This document shows positions 15,387-24,451 of a DNA stretch of 64,000 nt, one piece after another. The DNA comes from Acidobacteriota bacterium (GTDB taxonomy: Bacteria > Acidobacteriota > Terriglobia > Bryobacterales > Bryobacteraceae): assembly GCA_016213775.1 (NCBI GenBank), contig JACQZR010000130.1, positions 1-64,000 of the forward strand. Direction: 5' to 3'. Below the pieces are notes generated by a model that made no database searches, was not told the DNA's origin, and worked only from the letters and a program-made list of their open reading frames with translations. The position numbers and the translations under genes are program-made. Position 1 is the stretch's first letter. Each line of letters opens with the position of its first letter.

Positions 15387-15788
15387 ATGGAATCGACCCT
15401 TCAGAAGCCGGCCATCGTCACCGGCAACACGACGCTTAGAGCCAAGACCATCATCTATTGGATCGTCACCGCGATCTTCTGCTTGCAGATGAGCTTCACC
15501 GCCTACGCGCAACTGCGCCTTCCGCAAGTGGCGGAGGCCTTCACCCACCTCGGCTTCCCCGCCTACTTCCGGGTGGAGCTCGCGTGCGCCAAGCTCATCG
15601 GCGTAGTGCTGCTGCTTGCGCCAGTGCCGACGCGGCTCAAGGAGTGGGCCTACGCCGGCTTCGCCATAAACCTCGCTTCGGCGCTCCTCGCACACCTTGC
15701 TGTGGGCGATGGCCCGGAGGCTTGGGGCTTTGCCGCAGCCACCGGCGTCCTTTGGGGACTCTCCTACCTCTTCTGGCGCCGCCTGTAG
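15387..15788 (+). CDS. DoxX-like integral membrane protein
   Basis: 133 residues from ATG 15387, chosen because GGAGGAGG lies just upstream; an earlier ATG at 15363 overlaps the SRPBCC stop and has no ribosome site. It has four hydrophobic segments: IIYWIVTAIFCLQMSFTAYA, FRVELACAKLIGVVLLLAPV, WAYAGFAINLASALLAHLA and WGFAAATGVLWGLSYLFW. The pattern LGFPAYFRVELACAKLIG is typical of the DoxX-like family of small membrane proteins. Probably co-transcribed with the two genes before it; the role is unknown. Confidence 0.8.
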   Translation: MESTLQKPAIVTGNTTLRAKTIIYWIVTAIFCLQMSFTAYAQLRLPQVAEAFTHLGFPAYFRVELACAKLIGVVLLLAPVPTRLKEWAYAGFAINLASALLAHLAVGDGPEAWGFAAATGVLWGLSYLFWRRL

Positions 15789-15795
15789 GCAGCAC

Positions 15796-16356
15796 ATGAA
15801 CACAAAAGACGCAACTGCAAACAACAAACATGTCAGACCACTCCCTGATGGTCGTGACTCGGAACCCGTTTCTGAGCCGCGCGCGTCAGCAAGCGGTTTT
15901 AAGGCCGCCAAACCGCGCAAGACGGCACCGAGGCCGCAAACCCGAAAGGGGGCGAAGCCAGCCCTTCTCGCAGGTGGCAATCCTCAGATTGCGAAAGCTG
16001 ACGGCGACGCACCCGTGCAGGCCTATATCGCGGCCATGCCGGGCTGGAAAAGCGAACTCGGGCGCCGCCTCGACGCGCTCATCACGCACACCGTCCCAGG
16101 CGTCCGCAAGGCAGTCAAATGGAACTCGCCCTTTTATGGTGTCGACGGCCAAGGCTGGTTCCTCAACTTTCATACCTTCACCAACTACGTCAAGGTGGCT
16201 TTCTTCCGCGGCTCGTCGCTACGTCCTGTCCCCCCCGGCGAGTCCAAACACAAGGAAGTCCGCTACCTCGACATCCACGAGCAGGACCAGCTCGACGAGT
16301 CGCTGTTGGCGGAGTGGATTCGGCAGGCGGCCTCCCTGCCCGGATGGATCCCCTAG
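15796..16356 (+). CDS. DUF1801 (YdhG-like) protein with repeat-derived N-terminal segment
   Basis: 186 residues from ATG 15796, 7 bases after the DoxX stop. The C-terminal domain (about 75-186) is DUF1801: VQAYIAAMPGWKSELGRRLD, AVKWNSPFYGVDGQGWF and YVKVAFFRGSSL. Members are small beta-rich proteins of unknown or iron-related role. Residues 15-34 (LPDGRDSEPVSEPRASASGF) are encoded by a 59-bp imperfect palindrome that resembles an intergenic repeat, and residues 35-60 are a basic low-complexity linker. So the DUF1801 core seems to have gained an N-terminal extension through repeat insertion, unless translation starts further in. No better start is visible. Confidence 0.75.
   Translation: MNTKDATANNKHVRPLPDGRDSEPVSEPRASASGFKAAKPRKTAPRPQTRKGAKPALLAGGNPQIAKADGDAPVQAYIAAMPGWKSELGRRLDALITHTVPGVRKAVKWNSPFYGVDGQGWFLNFHTFTNYVKVAFFRGSSLRPVPPGESKHKEVRYLDIHEQDQLDESLLAEWIRQAASLPGWIP
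15838..15896. repeat. 59-bp imperfect palindrome inside the DUF1801 gene
   Basis: The left arm, beginning CCACTCCCTGATGGTCGTGA, and the reverse complement of the right arm, beginning CCGCTTGCTGACGCGCGCGG, are clearly related over about 28 bases and meet at a short CC/GTTT centre. On the minus strand it would read as a LADARGSE-like peptide, which I recall as a recurrent spurious translation in Acidobacteria genomes. It lies fully inside the reading frame. Confidence 0.65.
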
Positions 16357-16377
16357 CGAAATGATTGGAGTCTCGCA

Positions 16378-16806
16378 ATGAAAACACCACTCCCGATGGA
16401 ATCTGCCTCTGCACGAATCGACGAGAGGATCAAGGAACTTGCGGACTGGCGCGGCAAGATGCTCGCGCGAGTGCGCGAAATCATACACGACGCAGACCCT
16501 GAGATCGTCGAAGAGTGGAAGTGGATGGGGACCCCCATCTGGTCCCATGCCGGCATCGTCTGCACCGGAGAGACGTACAAGAACGTCGTCAAGATGACCT
16601 TTGCCAAAGGAGCCGCGTTGCCGGACCCGTCAGGGCTGTTCAACTCGAGTCTCGAAGGAAATGTCCGGCGCGCCATTGACATTCGCGAGGACGACAAGGT
16701 CGATGAGGAGGCGTTGAAGAATCTCATCCGCGCCGCAGTGGCGCTGAACCTCGCGGGCAAAAGCAAGCCGAAGCCCCGGCGAGCGAGTAGCAAGCGGGCC
16801 GGCTAG
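16378..16806 (+). CDS. DUF1801 protein (second copy)
   Basis: 142 residues. The sequence ARIDERIKELADWRGKMLAR, VEEWKWMGTPIWSHAGIVCT and YKNVVKMTFAKGAALPDP matches the DUF1801 pattern of a helical lead, a strand with W-x-x-P-x-W and an aromatic strand. The end is a Lys/Arg-rich tail (KPKPRRASSKRAG). It follows the other DUF1801 gene by 21 bases and is likely in the same operon, though the two proteins are only distantly similar. It ends 8 bases before the convergent IclR gene. No catalytic function is claimed. Confidence 0.78.
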   Translation: MKTPLPMESASARIDERIKELADWRGKMLARVREIIHDADPEIVEEWKWMGTPIWSHAGIVCTGETYKNVVKMTFAKGAALPDPSGLFNSSLEGNVRRAIDIREDDKVDEEALKNLIRAAVALNLAGKSKPKPRRASSKRAG

Positions 16807-16814
16807 CTTCGTGT

Positions 16815-17633
16815 TTACGCTGCCGGAGGTTCCAGGTGCCCTGGCCGCACCAGTTCCTGCGCAATCGCCCGGACCGCGCCTACAAGCGCCTCCACAGCTT
16901 TCCGGTCACGTTTGGGATGGAAGCGCGAGCTCGGACCGGAAATGCTGATCGCCGCGACAGGGACCCCGTTAGGGTCAACGATGGGCGCCGCCACGCACGT
17001 GGCCATTAACATGTTTTCTTCCTCATCGAGCGCGTAGCCACGTTTGCGGACCCGGTCCAGTTCCAAGGCGAACTCATCCCGGTCGGTGATCGTGTGTTCC
17101 GTGAAGGGTTCAAAGGTGCACCTTGCGAGAAGGCTCTTCACCAACTCCGGCCGCGAAACCGCGAGGATCGCTTTTCCTAGCGCTGTCGCGTGCAGGGGAC
17201 AAGTGGCGCCCTGGCGCTCGCTGAGGCGCAGCGCGTACTCGCTGGGAACTACTTCCACGTAGACGATCTTGTCGATTTGTAAGTGCCCAAGGTTCACCGT
17301 CTCACCAAAGCTATCCCGCAGCATGATCATGTGAGGCAAGGCGATGTTGCGGATTTGCTCAATCCCCGCCCCCTCCGGAACCAGATCAGCCAGACTCGGG
17401 CTGACAAGGTAGGAACGGCGGTTGGGATCCCGCAGAACATAGCCCATCGAATGCAGAGTCGTCAAAACGCGGAACACGGTCGACTTCGAGACTCCCGTAC
17501 GAGCGCAGATTTCGTTCAGACCCAGCCCGCCGGAGCGGGACAGCTCCTCCAGAATCCGAAAAGTGCTGCGAACCACGGGTACCATGTAACGCTCGTCCGC
17601 TGTCTCAACCACTGCAGGCTTCGTGTCTTCCAT
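16815..17633 (-). CDS. IclR-family transcriptional regulator
   Basis: The ATG at 17633 (AAGGAA just upstream) gives 272 residues, normal for IclR; a longer frame begins inside the aminotransferase gene. Winged helix: STFRILEELSRSG, LNEICARTGVSKSTVFRVL and YVLRDPNRRSYLVS. The effector domain has the typical ALGKAILA, EEENMLMATCVAAPI and ISISGPSSRF segments. IclR proteins sense small metabolites and control catabolic genes. It lies 101 bases downstream of the aminotransferase and near a divergent TonB receptor locus, so it probably regulates both. Confidence 0.9.
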   Translation of the reverse strand: MEDTKPAVVETADERYMVPVVRSTFRILEELSRSGGLGLNEICARTGVSKSTVFRVLTTLHSMGYVLRDPNRRSYLVSPSLADLVPEGAGIEQIRNIALPHMIMLRDSFGETVNLGHLQIDKIVYVEVVPSEYALRLSERQGATCPLHATALGKAILAVSRPELVKSLLARCTFEPFTEHTITDRDEFALELDRVRKRGYALDEEENMLMATCVAAPIVDPNGVPVAAISISGPSSRFHPKRDRKAVEALVGAVRAIAQELVRPGHLEPPAA

Positions 17634-17734
17634 GTTCCTTCCATTCCGATGCGTCAACAGCTTGCCTATTGGCACGTTTGACTCTCCATTGACCAGTGTG
17701 ACAGCAATGCGCCCGCCATTCAAGTTGAGCCGCC

Positions 17735-19099
17735 TCATGCAATGACGCGTTGGACGGCTGCCAGCGTTTCGTTCACGTCCTGCTCGGAATGCGCCGTGGA
17801 AATGTACCAGCGGCCGTCAGGCAGGACAAGGATTCCCTCGTCCAACAGCGCCAGCGCAAAATCGCCATACAGACTCTGATCGGCGTGCAACGTATCGCGG
17901 TAGCTGAGGGCCGCTTGCGGCATGAAGGACAACTGGAACACCGATCCTACTCCGGAGGTCACCACGCGGTGACCGTTTTCGCAGAGGATACGTTCGATTC
18001 CGTTTCGCAGCTTCATGCCGAGGACATTCATGGTGGCGTACACGGCTCCGCCGTCCGCGGCCAGATAATCGAGCGCCGCCTCCGCCGCCGCCAGGCAGAG
18101 GGGATTCCCATTGAGCGTCCCGGCATGCACAACGCTGCCCCCGGCAATCAGCTTCATGTATTCCCCACGGCCTCCGAGGACGCTGAGCGGGGTACCGGCA
18201 CCGGCAGCTTTGGCGTAAGTAGCCAGGTCAGGAAGCACACCGAAAAGGCCCTGCGCGCCATTCAGATGGACCCTGAATCCGGTGATCACTTCATCGAAGA
18301 TGAGCAGAGTGCCGTTGGCCTCGGTGATCTCGCGCAGAAACTGCAGAAACCCCGGCTCGGGCATGATGCAGCCGCTGTTGCACAGGATCGGCTCGCAGAT
18401 CACCGCCGCTACCTGCCCGGCCCCTTCGCGGAAGGCCCGTTCCACGCTGCCGCGGTCGTTCCATTCGGCGATGAGGACGTTGCCGGCGAGCGATTGCCCT
18501 TGTCCTACCGGCACCGGGAGGCCGCCATAATGCTCCAACTCCTGCCGCGACGGATGATAGCTCTGGAGGACGGAGTCGCCCCAGCCATGGTAGTGCCCTT
18601 CGAACTTCAGGTGTCTGGTTCTGCCGGTGGCCGCCCGTGCCAGCCGTAACGCCAGTTGAACCACTTCGGTGCCGCTGTTGGCGAAGCAGACCAGGTCCGC
18701 GCAGGGAATCAACTGCGTTAACCGCTTGGCTACCGAGATTTCCAGTTCGTGCTGGGCACCGTAGGTGAGACCCCGTTCGAGCTGCCGGCTCACCGCATCC
18801 ACCACTACATCGGGGCGGTGCCCGAGGATTAAAGGGCCCCATCCGAGAGCGTAGTCGAGGAACGTGTTCTCGTCGACGTCAGTAAGCCGCGAACCGCTTC
18901 CACGGTCGTAGTAGAGTGGCCAGGGACGCGCCTTTCTGCGCAAACTGCTCGACACTCCACCGGCCAGGAATGCTTCCGCCTCGCCGAACCTCGCCAGTGA
19001 GCGGGCGGTCTTCTGCCGCAGCCGTGCTTCCCGCTGCTCGATGCGAGGAATTCCCGGCGCGCTGATCGATACGAATGGATTCTCCGTTTGAGCCGTCAT
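17735..19099 (-). CDS. Class III PLP aminotransferase, glutamate-1-semialdehyde mutase-like
   Basis: 454 residues from ATG 19099 (GGGAGT nearby). Motifs: LAGGVSSSLRR, GWGPLILGHRPDVV, FANSGTEVVQLALRLAR, FEGHYHGWGD, IFDEVITGFR and LATYAKAAGAGTPLSVLGG with Lys297 as the PLP lysine. The overall order matches HemL and its catabolic relatives. The surrounding regulator and transport genes make a transaminase or aminomutase of a catabolic pathway likelier than tetrapyrrole synthesis, since no hem genes are near. In HemL the motif around Lys is GGGLPVGA; here it is AGAGTPLSV, another difference. Confidence 0.85.
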   Translation of the reverse strand: MTAQTENPFVSISAPGIPRIEQREARLRQKTARSLARFGEAEAFLAGGVSSSLRRKARPWPLYYDRGSGSRLTDVDENTFLDYALGWGPLILGHRPDVVVDAVSRQLERGLTYGAQHELEISVAKRLTQLIPCADLVCFANSGTEVVQLALRLARAATGRTRHLKFEGHYHGWGDSVLQSYHPSRQELEHYGGLPVPVGQGQSLAGNVLIAEWNDRGSVERAFREGAGQVAAVICEPILCNSGCIMPEPGFLQFLREITEANGTLLIFDEVITGFRVHLNGAQGLFGVLPDLATYAKAAGAGTPLSVLGGRGEYMKLIAGGSVVHAGTLNGNPLCLAAAEAALDYLAADGGAVYATMNVLGMKLRNGIERILCENGHRVVTSGVGSVFQLSFMPQAALSYRDTLHADQSLYGDFALALLDEGILVLPDGRWYISTAHSEQDVNETLAAVQRVIA

Positions 19100-19243
19100 C
19101 TGACTCCCTATTGAAATAGACTTGCTTCTATTGATAACACACTCTGCAGTCAGAATGTGCCACCAGGCGTGACTTGTCAAGCAGAAAGGCGATTCGAAAA
19201 GAGAATCCACCCTAAATTTAGTGCCAATACAGAGATTCCTATA

Positions 19244-19272
19244 TTGACAGACAAACTGATGGATGCTATGTT
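19244..19272 (+). promoter_or_regulatory. Candidate sigma70 promoter of the TonB receptor gene
   Basis: TTGACA (19244-19249) and TATGTT (19267-19272) are spaced by 17 bases, 31 bases before the ATG at 19304. On the opposite strand another TTGACA (around 19174) could belong to the aminotransferase but lacks a clear -10. Confidence 0.55.
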
Positions 19273-19303
19273 AACCCTAGTTCGCTCTGTGGGAGGTTCC
19301 AAC

Positions 19304-22300
19304 ATGAAATCCACTTCCGTTCAAGTGCCCCTCGTCATTCGGGGAGTTCTAGCCGCTTTCATCCTTATGCTGGCGAGCCTCGTCTCGCCCGCTCAATCGC
19401 CGCTCGGCACCATCACCGGCACGGTCTCAGACAGCCAGGACGCTCGTATTCCGGAGGTGGAAGTCATCGCCACCAACGTCGGCACGGGAATCGTATTTCG
19501 CGCCAGGACATCGGCGGAGGGTGTCTACGCCATTCCAAACCTCCCAATCGGCAAATATGAAGTTTCCGCCGTTGCCCAAGGCTTCAAGACGTACCGTCGC
19601 ACGGATGTCGTACTGGAAGTGGCACAGCGCCTTCGGATTGCGATCACACTCGAGTTGGGTGCTGTGGCGGAGTCCGTGACGATATCCGGCGAGATTCCGC
19701 GCGTCCAGACCGAGGAGTCGAGTCTGGGAACGGTCGTAGAGAGGCAGCGCATCGAGGAACTTCCTCTCAATGGCAGGAACGCCTTCAGTCTCGTTCGCCT
19801 GGTTGCCGGTGTGCGACCCGCCAACCGCAACCTGGACGGCTTTGCCGATGTCGCCAACCAGGGCTTCTCCCAGATGGTGATCAATGGCGGCCCCGTCTAC
19901 GCCAACCAGATCTATGTGGATGGCGGCATGAACACCGTCCCCGTACACAACGAGATCTCGGTGGTTCCCATGGCGGATTCCGTGGAGGAGTTCAAGGTGG
20001 ATACCAACGTACCCAAGGCGGAGTATGGCCAGACCAGCGGCGGCGTCATCAACCTGGCCACGAAAGCGGGCACCAACCAGTTCCACGGCTCACTCTACGA
20101 GTTCTTCCGCAACGATTCGCTCGACGCCCGCAACGCCTTCGCCACGCAGCGCGATGCCGTCACCGGCCGCATTAAGCCTGTCCTGCGCTACAACCAGTAC
20201 GGCGGAACGGTCGGCGGACCCGTTTTGCTGCCAAGAATCTACAACGGCAGGAACCGCACGTTTTTCTTTGCCGGTTACGAACAATGGAAGCATCGCACCT
20301 CGGGCGTGGGACTGGCGACTGTGCCCTCAGTGGCCCAGCGGGGCGGTGATCTCACCAGCACGTTCGACGGCCGGGGCAACCTGATCCCGGTCTTCGATCC
20401 GGCCACGACGCGCGCCAATCCGGCCGGCAGCGGATTCATTCGCGATCCGTTGGCAGGCAACGTCGTCCCAAGGAGCCGCATGGATCCACTTTCGCTGAAG
20501 ATACTGGGATACATTCCCGCACCCAACACGACTCCGGCGGACAGCTTCACGAATTCATTGAATTACCTCGCACTCCCGGTGAGCTCTGTTGACACTGGCG
20601 TGTCCACCATCCGCGTCGATCACCGCTTCAGTGACTCCGACAGCATGTTCGTGCGGTATTCGCGGACACGCGCCAGCGTAGTGGGTCCGGGCCTCGCTAT
20701 GGGCGTGCTCGACCGCAACGCGCGGACCGATCAGCGCGACAACCACAACCTGGTTTTGACCGAAACCCGCACCCTGACGCCGCGGCTCATCAATGAGTTC
20801 AAAGCAGCCTTTACCCGCCAGAATCTCAGATACCTCCATCCAAGCTTCGGCGGCGACTGGCCCTCAAAGCTGGGCATGCCCGCCATCTTCCCGCAAGACC
20901 TGTTCCCCGTCGTGAACATCACCAGCATCAACACCGTCGGGCCGAACGTCTTCTCCACGGGGATTCGCGCTCAGCACACCGTTCAACTCGCCGACAGCGC
21001 GACGCTGATCACTGGCCGGCACCAGATCAAGATGGGCGTCGATCAGCGCATTGTTCGCCAGAACCCATACCGCTACGGCAGCAAGTCCGGTTCCTTCGAT
21101 TTCTCCAACACCCTCACCGGAAACCCGCTGCAGCCGGCCGGGACCGGCATCGGGATGGCCACTTTTCTCCTCGGCGAGGTCTCCAGCGGTAGCCAGGAAT
21201 TCCTCCCTGCCTACTCGTTCCACTCCTGGTCCACCGGTCTGTACTTCCAGGACGATTTCAAGTTGAACCGCAGACTCACCCTCAATCTCGGTCTTCGCTA
21301 TGATCTGGCGTCGGAGCCGGTGGAGCGTTGGAACAAACATTCGAATTTCGATCCCTACGTGATCAACCAGGAAACGAAGCTGCCCGGTGTGCTGACGTAC
21401 TCCGGCGCAACCGCTCCGCGGCACTTTGTGGACCGCGACAAGAACAACTTCGGTCCGCGATTCGGATTCGCCTGGGACGTCACGGGCAAAGGCAGGACAG
21501 TGGTCCGCGGCGGATACGGGCTGGTGTACCTTCTCGTCGACTCCTACGACACGCAGGGAGACAATTCCAACTCGCTCGGGTTCTCGGCGACGACGCCTTT
21601 CACCGCCGCCAGCGGGATTCCCGCCAAAGCGTTTCCATTCAGTCAGGGCCCGGCCTCGTTGATCACGCCTCTGGGCGCTGCCGGCGGGCCGTCGGCATTC
21701 CGCGGCCTCGGTGTGAACTACCAGGACCGTAACGCCCCCACGCCTTATCTCCAGCAGTGGAACTTCACCATCCAGCAGCAGCTTCCGGCCAGGTGGACCA
21801 TCACTGCCGCCTATGCCGGCAACAAAGGAACAAAACTGCCAGGCGCCAACTTCAACCTCAACCAGTTGGACCCGTCCTACTTCTCGCTACAACTTCGGTT
21901 GCAGGACGTCGTGCCCAACCCGTTCTTCGGACAGATCAAGACCGGAGGCCTTTCCGGGCCCACCATGTCGCGGTCGCAGAGCCTGGTTCCGTTTCCCGAC
22001 TACACTTCGATCAACACCCTCGCCAACCACGGATCGTCCAGTATCTACCATTCGCTTCAGGTTTCCATCGAGCGCCGGTTCTCCAACGGCTTGAGCGCGC
22101 TCCTCTCCTATACCGACAGCAAGCTGATCAACGATTCGTGGTCGTGCGCGGGAAGCTGCCAGGGAGGAGACTATCGTCTGGGCCGCTTCAACCGTGATCT
22201 GGATCGGGCCGTGGACCAGAACGACGTGACCCATCGGATGGTGGCCAGCGCGGTTTACGAGTTGCCATTCGGGAAAGGGAAACCGTTTCTCCCTGCGCCA

Positions 22301-22783
22301 GGCGCGGTGCTCCAACACTTGGCTGGCGGCTGGCAGGTCAATTCCATAATGACGCTCGAAGGGGGAACACCATTGATGGTGCGCGGTTCCAATAACTTCA
22401 CTGGTATCGGATATCCGGACGTGGTTCGCAATCCCGCCCTATCCGGCTCCGAGCGCAACGTTCTTCGGTGGTTCGACACGGACGCGTTCCGCAACCCGGC
22501 CGACTGGGTCATTGGCAACGCACCTCGCACATTGTCTTATGTTCGCGGTCCCGGCCAGTTCGATGTCGCCTTGTCGGCGGCCAAAGACTTCAGACTCAAG
22601 GAAGGCCTCCGGCTGAAGTTTCGCGCCGAAGCTTTCAACGCTCTGAACCATGTCAACTTCAATAACCCGAACGTCGGCTTCTCTCCCAACCGTCAGGGAG
22701 TAAACACAAATGCCCTGTTCGGCCGCATCACGAGCGCGATGGATGCGCGCCGCATCCAACTGGGTCTGCGGCTGACGTTTTAA
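19304..22783 (+). CDS. Oar-type TonB-dependent outer-membrane receptor
   Basis: 1159 residues from ATG 19304 (GGGAGG at 19291). A signal sequence (about 1-31, ending SPAQ) is followed by a carboxypeptidase-regulatory-like domain (GTITGTVSDSQDARIPEVEV, GVYAIPNLPIGKYEVSA), a plug-like part (PLNGRNAFSLVRLVAGVRPA, NQIYVDGGMNTV) and a long beta-barrel ending in RIQLGLRLTF with a terminal Phe. These large SusC/Oar-like proteins import oligosaccharides or peptides in Acidobacteria and Bacteroidota. It leads the hydrolase genes downstream, with nine bases between its stop and the next start, so it probably imports the products they release. Confidence 0.9.
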   Translation: MKSTSVQVPLVIRGVLAAFILMLASLVSPAQSPLGTITGTVSDSQDARIPEVEVIATNVGTGIVFRARTSAEGVYAIPNLPIGKYEVSAVAQGFKTYRRTDVVLEVAQRLRIAITLELGAVAESVTISGEIPRVQTEESSLGTVVERQRIEELPLNGRNAFSLVRLVAGVRPANRNLDGFADVANQGFSQMVINGGPVYANQIYVDGGMNTVPVHNEISVVPMADSVEEFKVDTNVPKAEYGQTSGGVINLATKAGTNQFHGSLYEFFRNDSLDARNAFATQRDAVTGRIKPVLRYNQYGGTVGGPVLLPRIYNGRNRTFFFAGYEQWKHRTSGVGLATVPSVAQRGGDLTSTFDGRGNLIPVFDPATTRANPAGSGFIRDPLAGNVVPRSRMDPLSLKILGYIPAPNTTPADSFTNSLNYLALPVSSVDTGVSTIRVDHRFSDSDSMFVRYSRTRASVVGPGLAMGVLDRNARTDQRDNHNLVLTETRTLTPRLINEFKAAFTRQNLRYLHPSFGGDWPSKLGMPAIFPQDLFPVVNITSINTVGPNVFSTGIRAQHTVQLADSATLITGRHQIKMGVDQRIVRQNPYRYGSKSGSFDFSNTLTGNPLQPAGTGIGMATFLLGEVSSGSQEFLPAYSFHSWSTGLYFQDDFKLNRRLTLNLGLRYDLASEPVERWNKHSNFDPYVINQETKLPGVLTYSGATAPRHFVDRDKNNFGPRFGFAWDVTGKGRTVVRGGYGLVYLLVDSYDTQGDNSNSLGFSATTPFTAASGIPAKAFPFSQGPASLITPLGAAGGPSAFRGLGVNYQDRNAPTPYLQQWNFTIQQQLPARWTITAAYAGNKGTKLPGANFNLNQLDPSYFSLQLRLQDVVPNPFFGQIKTGGLSGPTMSRSQSLVPFPDYTSINTLANHGSSSIYHSLQVSIERRFSNGLSALLSYTDSKLINDSWSCAGSCQGGDYRLGRFNRDLDRAVDQNDVTHRMVASAVYELPFGKGKPFLPAPGAVLQHLAGGWQVNSIMTLEGGTPLMVRGSNNFTGIGYPDVVRNPALSGSERNVLRWFDTDAFRNPADWVIGNAPRTLSYVRGPGQFDVALSAAKDFRLKEGLRLKFRAEAFNALNHVNFNNPNVGFSPNRQGVNTNALFGRITSAMDARRIQLGLRLTF

Positions 22784-22791
22784 GGAGAGCA

Positions 22792-24435
22792 ATGAACGTG
22801 ACGACTCTACCCCGCTCCGCAACTGAGCCGCAAACAACTTGCGAGACTGAAGTCTCGCGCTGGCTAAAGCCAGCCCCACGTGGGGCAGGATTCATCCTGC
22901 GCCGGGCTTCAGCCCGGCCCTGGAGTTTGTACATTCCGCCGTCATGTAGGGCGGCCAATACTGCCCGCGGCTGGCCTTTCCAGGCCAGCCTGCGCCGGGC
23001 TTCAGCCCGGCCTTCCGCCGCCGCGAACTTCTGCAACTCGATGCTAGCCGTGGCGCTGGCAATGCTCTGGGCAGTGCCGGCGCAGGCGCAAGGCCCGATT
23101 CGCGCAGGCGCATTCGCGGCCGACATCACGCCGCAGGCTCACATGTGGCCGATCTCGCGGGTCGGCAACTTCGAGCCTAGTCCGGCAACCGGTGCTCATG
23201 ATCCCTTGTCTGCGCGCGCCCTCGTGCTCGAGGCAGGCCGCACCAAACTGGCGATCGTCATCATCGACAGCGTAGGAGTGTCGGCGCCCATCCTCGACGA
23301 AGCCAAACGCCTGGCGAGTGCAGCGACAGGTATCCCCGTGGAACGTATCCTGATGGCGGCCACGCATACCCATTCTGCGCCCGCGGCCGGGAACGACGTT
23401 TACCGGCCATTCCTGATCGCGCGAATCGCCGATGCGGTGAAACAGGCCGCCTCCCGCCTCCAGCCCGCGGAGATTGGATGGGGATCAGCGCAAGTCCCCG
23501 AGCATCTCTTCAACCGCCGCTGGTTGATGAAAGAGGGCTCCATCCCCCCGAATCCTTTCGGCGAGCGCGGCGAAAAGGCGCGGATGAATCCACCGCGCGG
23601 CAGCCCGGACTTGATTGGCCCCGCCGGCCCGACCGATCCGGAGGTGTCCATCGTATCCGTACGATCAGCCGCCGGCCGGCCACTCGCGCTGTTAGCCAAT
23701 TATTCCTTGCACTACGTCGGATACATCCCGGCCGGCCAGGTGTCCGCGGACTATTTCGGCGAATTCGCGCGCCAGATTCGCGATCGCGTGGCGCCTGGCG
23801 AAGCCGGCTCCGATTTTGTCGGCATCCTCTCCAACGGCACCAGCGGCGACGTCAACAACACAAACTGGAAGGTCCAGGATAAGGAACTGCCACCCTTTGT
23901 GAAGGTACGCCAGGTGGCCGCTCGCGTGGCCGACGCCGTCTTTGCGTCCTACCAGACCATCAAGCACCAGAGCAAAGCCGATCTCGCGATGGCGGAGAAA
24001 GAACTGACTCTCCGGCTGCGCAAGCCCACCGAAGCACAACTCAAGTTCGCCCGCGCCGCCCTGGAACCAAAGGACGGCAAAGCCCTGCCCGCCCGTGACA
24101 GATTCTATGTCAACAGCGCCATTCGCATGGCGGAGGGGCCCGATACCATCGCCGTCAAGTTGCAGGCTCTTCGCGTGGGGAATTTCGGTTTGGTCGCCAT
24201 CCCGTTCGAGGTGTTCACCGAAATCGGCCTCGAAATCAAGAAGAGAAGCCCGATCAAACCCGTCTTCACCATCGAGCTGGCAAACGGCGCGAACGGATAC
24301 TTGCCCACTCCCGAGCAGCACGCTCTGGGCGGCTACGAAACCTGGCTTGGCACCAACCGCGTGGAAATCGAAGCGTCACGCAAAATCACGGAAACGCTGC
24401 TGGACCTGCTACGCGCAGTGTCGCCGCGGCAGTAG
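22792..24435 (+). CDS. Neutral-ceramidase-like hydrolase with repeat-coded N-terminus
   Basis: The ATG at 22792 follows TAAGGAGAGCA, a good coupled ribosome site, and gives 547 residues. The hydrolase part starts near residue 100 (IRAGAFAADITPQAHMWPIS), with AATHTHSAPAAGND, LLANYSLHYVGY and GILSNGTSGDVNNTNWK, as in the neutral/alkaline ceramidase family, zinc amidases that cut N-acyl sphingosines; related bacterial proteins have other substrates. Residues about 17-74 are coded by seven stem-loop repeats. A normal signal peptide (MLAVALAMLWAVPAQAQ) begins only at residue 84, ATG 23041, which has no visible ribosome site. So the insertion seems to have separated ribosome site and signal peptide. 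Confidence 0.78.
   Translation: MNVTTLPRSATEPQTTCETEVSRWLKPAPRGAGFILRRASARPWSLYIPPSCRAANTARGWPFQASLRRASARPSAAANFCNSMLAVALAMLWAVPAQAQGPIRAGAFAADITPQAHMWPISRVGNFEPSPATGAHDPLSARALVLEAGRTKLAIVIIDSVGVSAPILDEAKRLASAATGIPVERILMAATHTHSAPAAGNDVYRPFLIARIADAVKQAASRLQPAEIGWGSAQVPEHLFNRRWLMKEGSIPPNPFGERGEKARMNPPRGSPDLIGPAGPTDPEVSIVSVRSAAGRPLALLANYSLHYVGYIPAGQVSADYFGEFARQIRDRVAPGEAGSDFVGILSNGTSGDVNNTNWKVQDKELPPFVKVRQVAARVADAVFASYQTIKHQSKADLAMAEKELTLRLRKPTEAQLKFARAALEPKDGKALPARDRFYVNSAIRMAEGPDTIAVKLQALRVGNFGLVAIPFEVFTEIGLEIKKRSPIKPVFTIELANGANGYLPTPEQHALGGYETWLGTNRVEIEASRKITETLLDLLRAVSPRQ
22841..23011. repeat. Array of seven short stem-loops at the 5' end of the ceramidase-like gene
   Basis: Successive near-perfect palindromes: GCGAGACTGAAGTCTCGC (22841-22858), GCTGGCTAAAGCCAGC (22859-22874), CCCCACGTGGGG (22874-22885), GCAGGATTCATCCTGC (22885-22900), GCCGGGCTTCAGCCCGGC (22901-22918), a 22-base stem-loop at 22969-22990 with nine-base arms and loop TTCC, and a second copy of GCCGGGCTTCAGCCCGGC (22994-23011). 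Loops TTCA or TAAA recur. The 22945 segment TGTAGGGCGGCCAAT recurs near 59571. Confidence 0.85.
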
Positions 24436-24451
24436 CACCCCACCACTCACG

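Noticed and set aside
22841-23011. CRISPR array
   Set aside because: The palindromes differ in sequence and have no unique spacers or regular spacing, and no cas gene is in the window.
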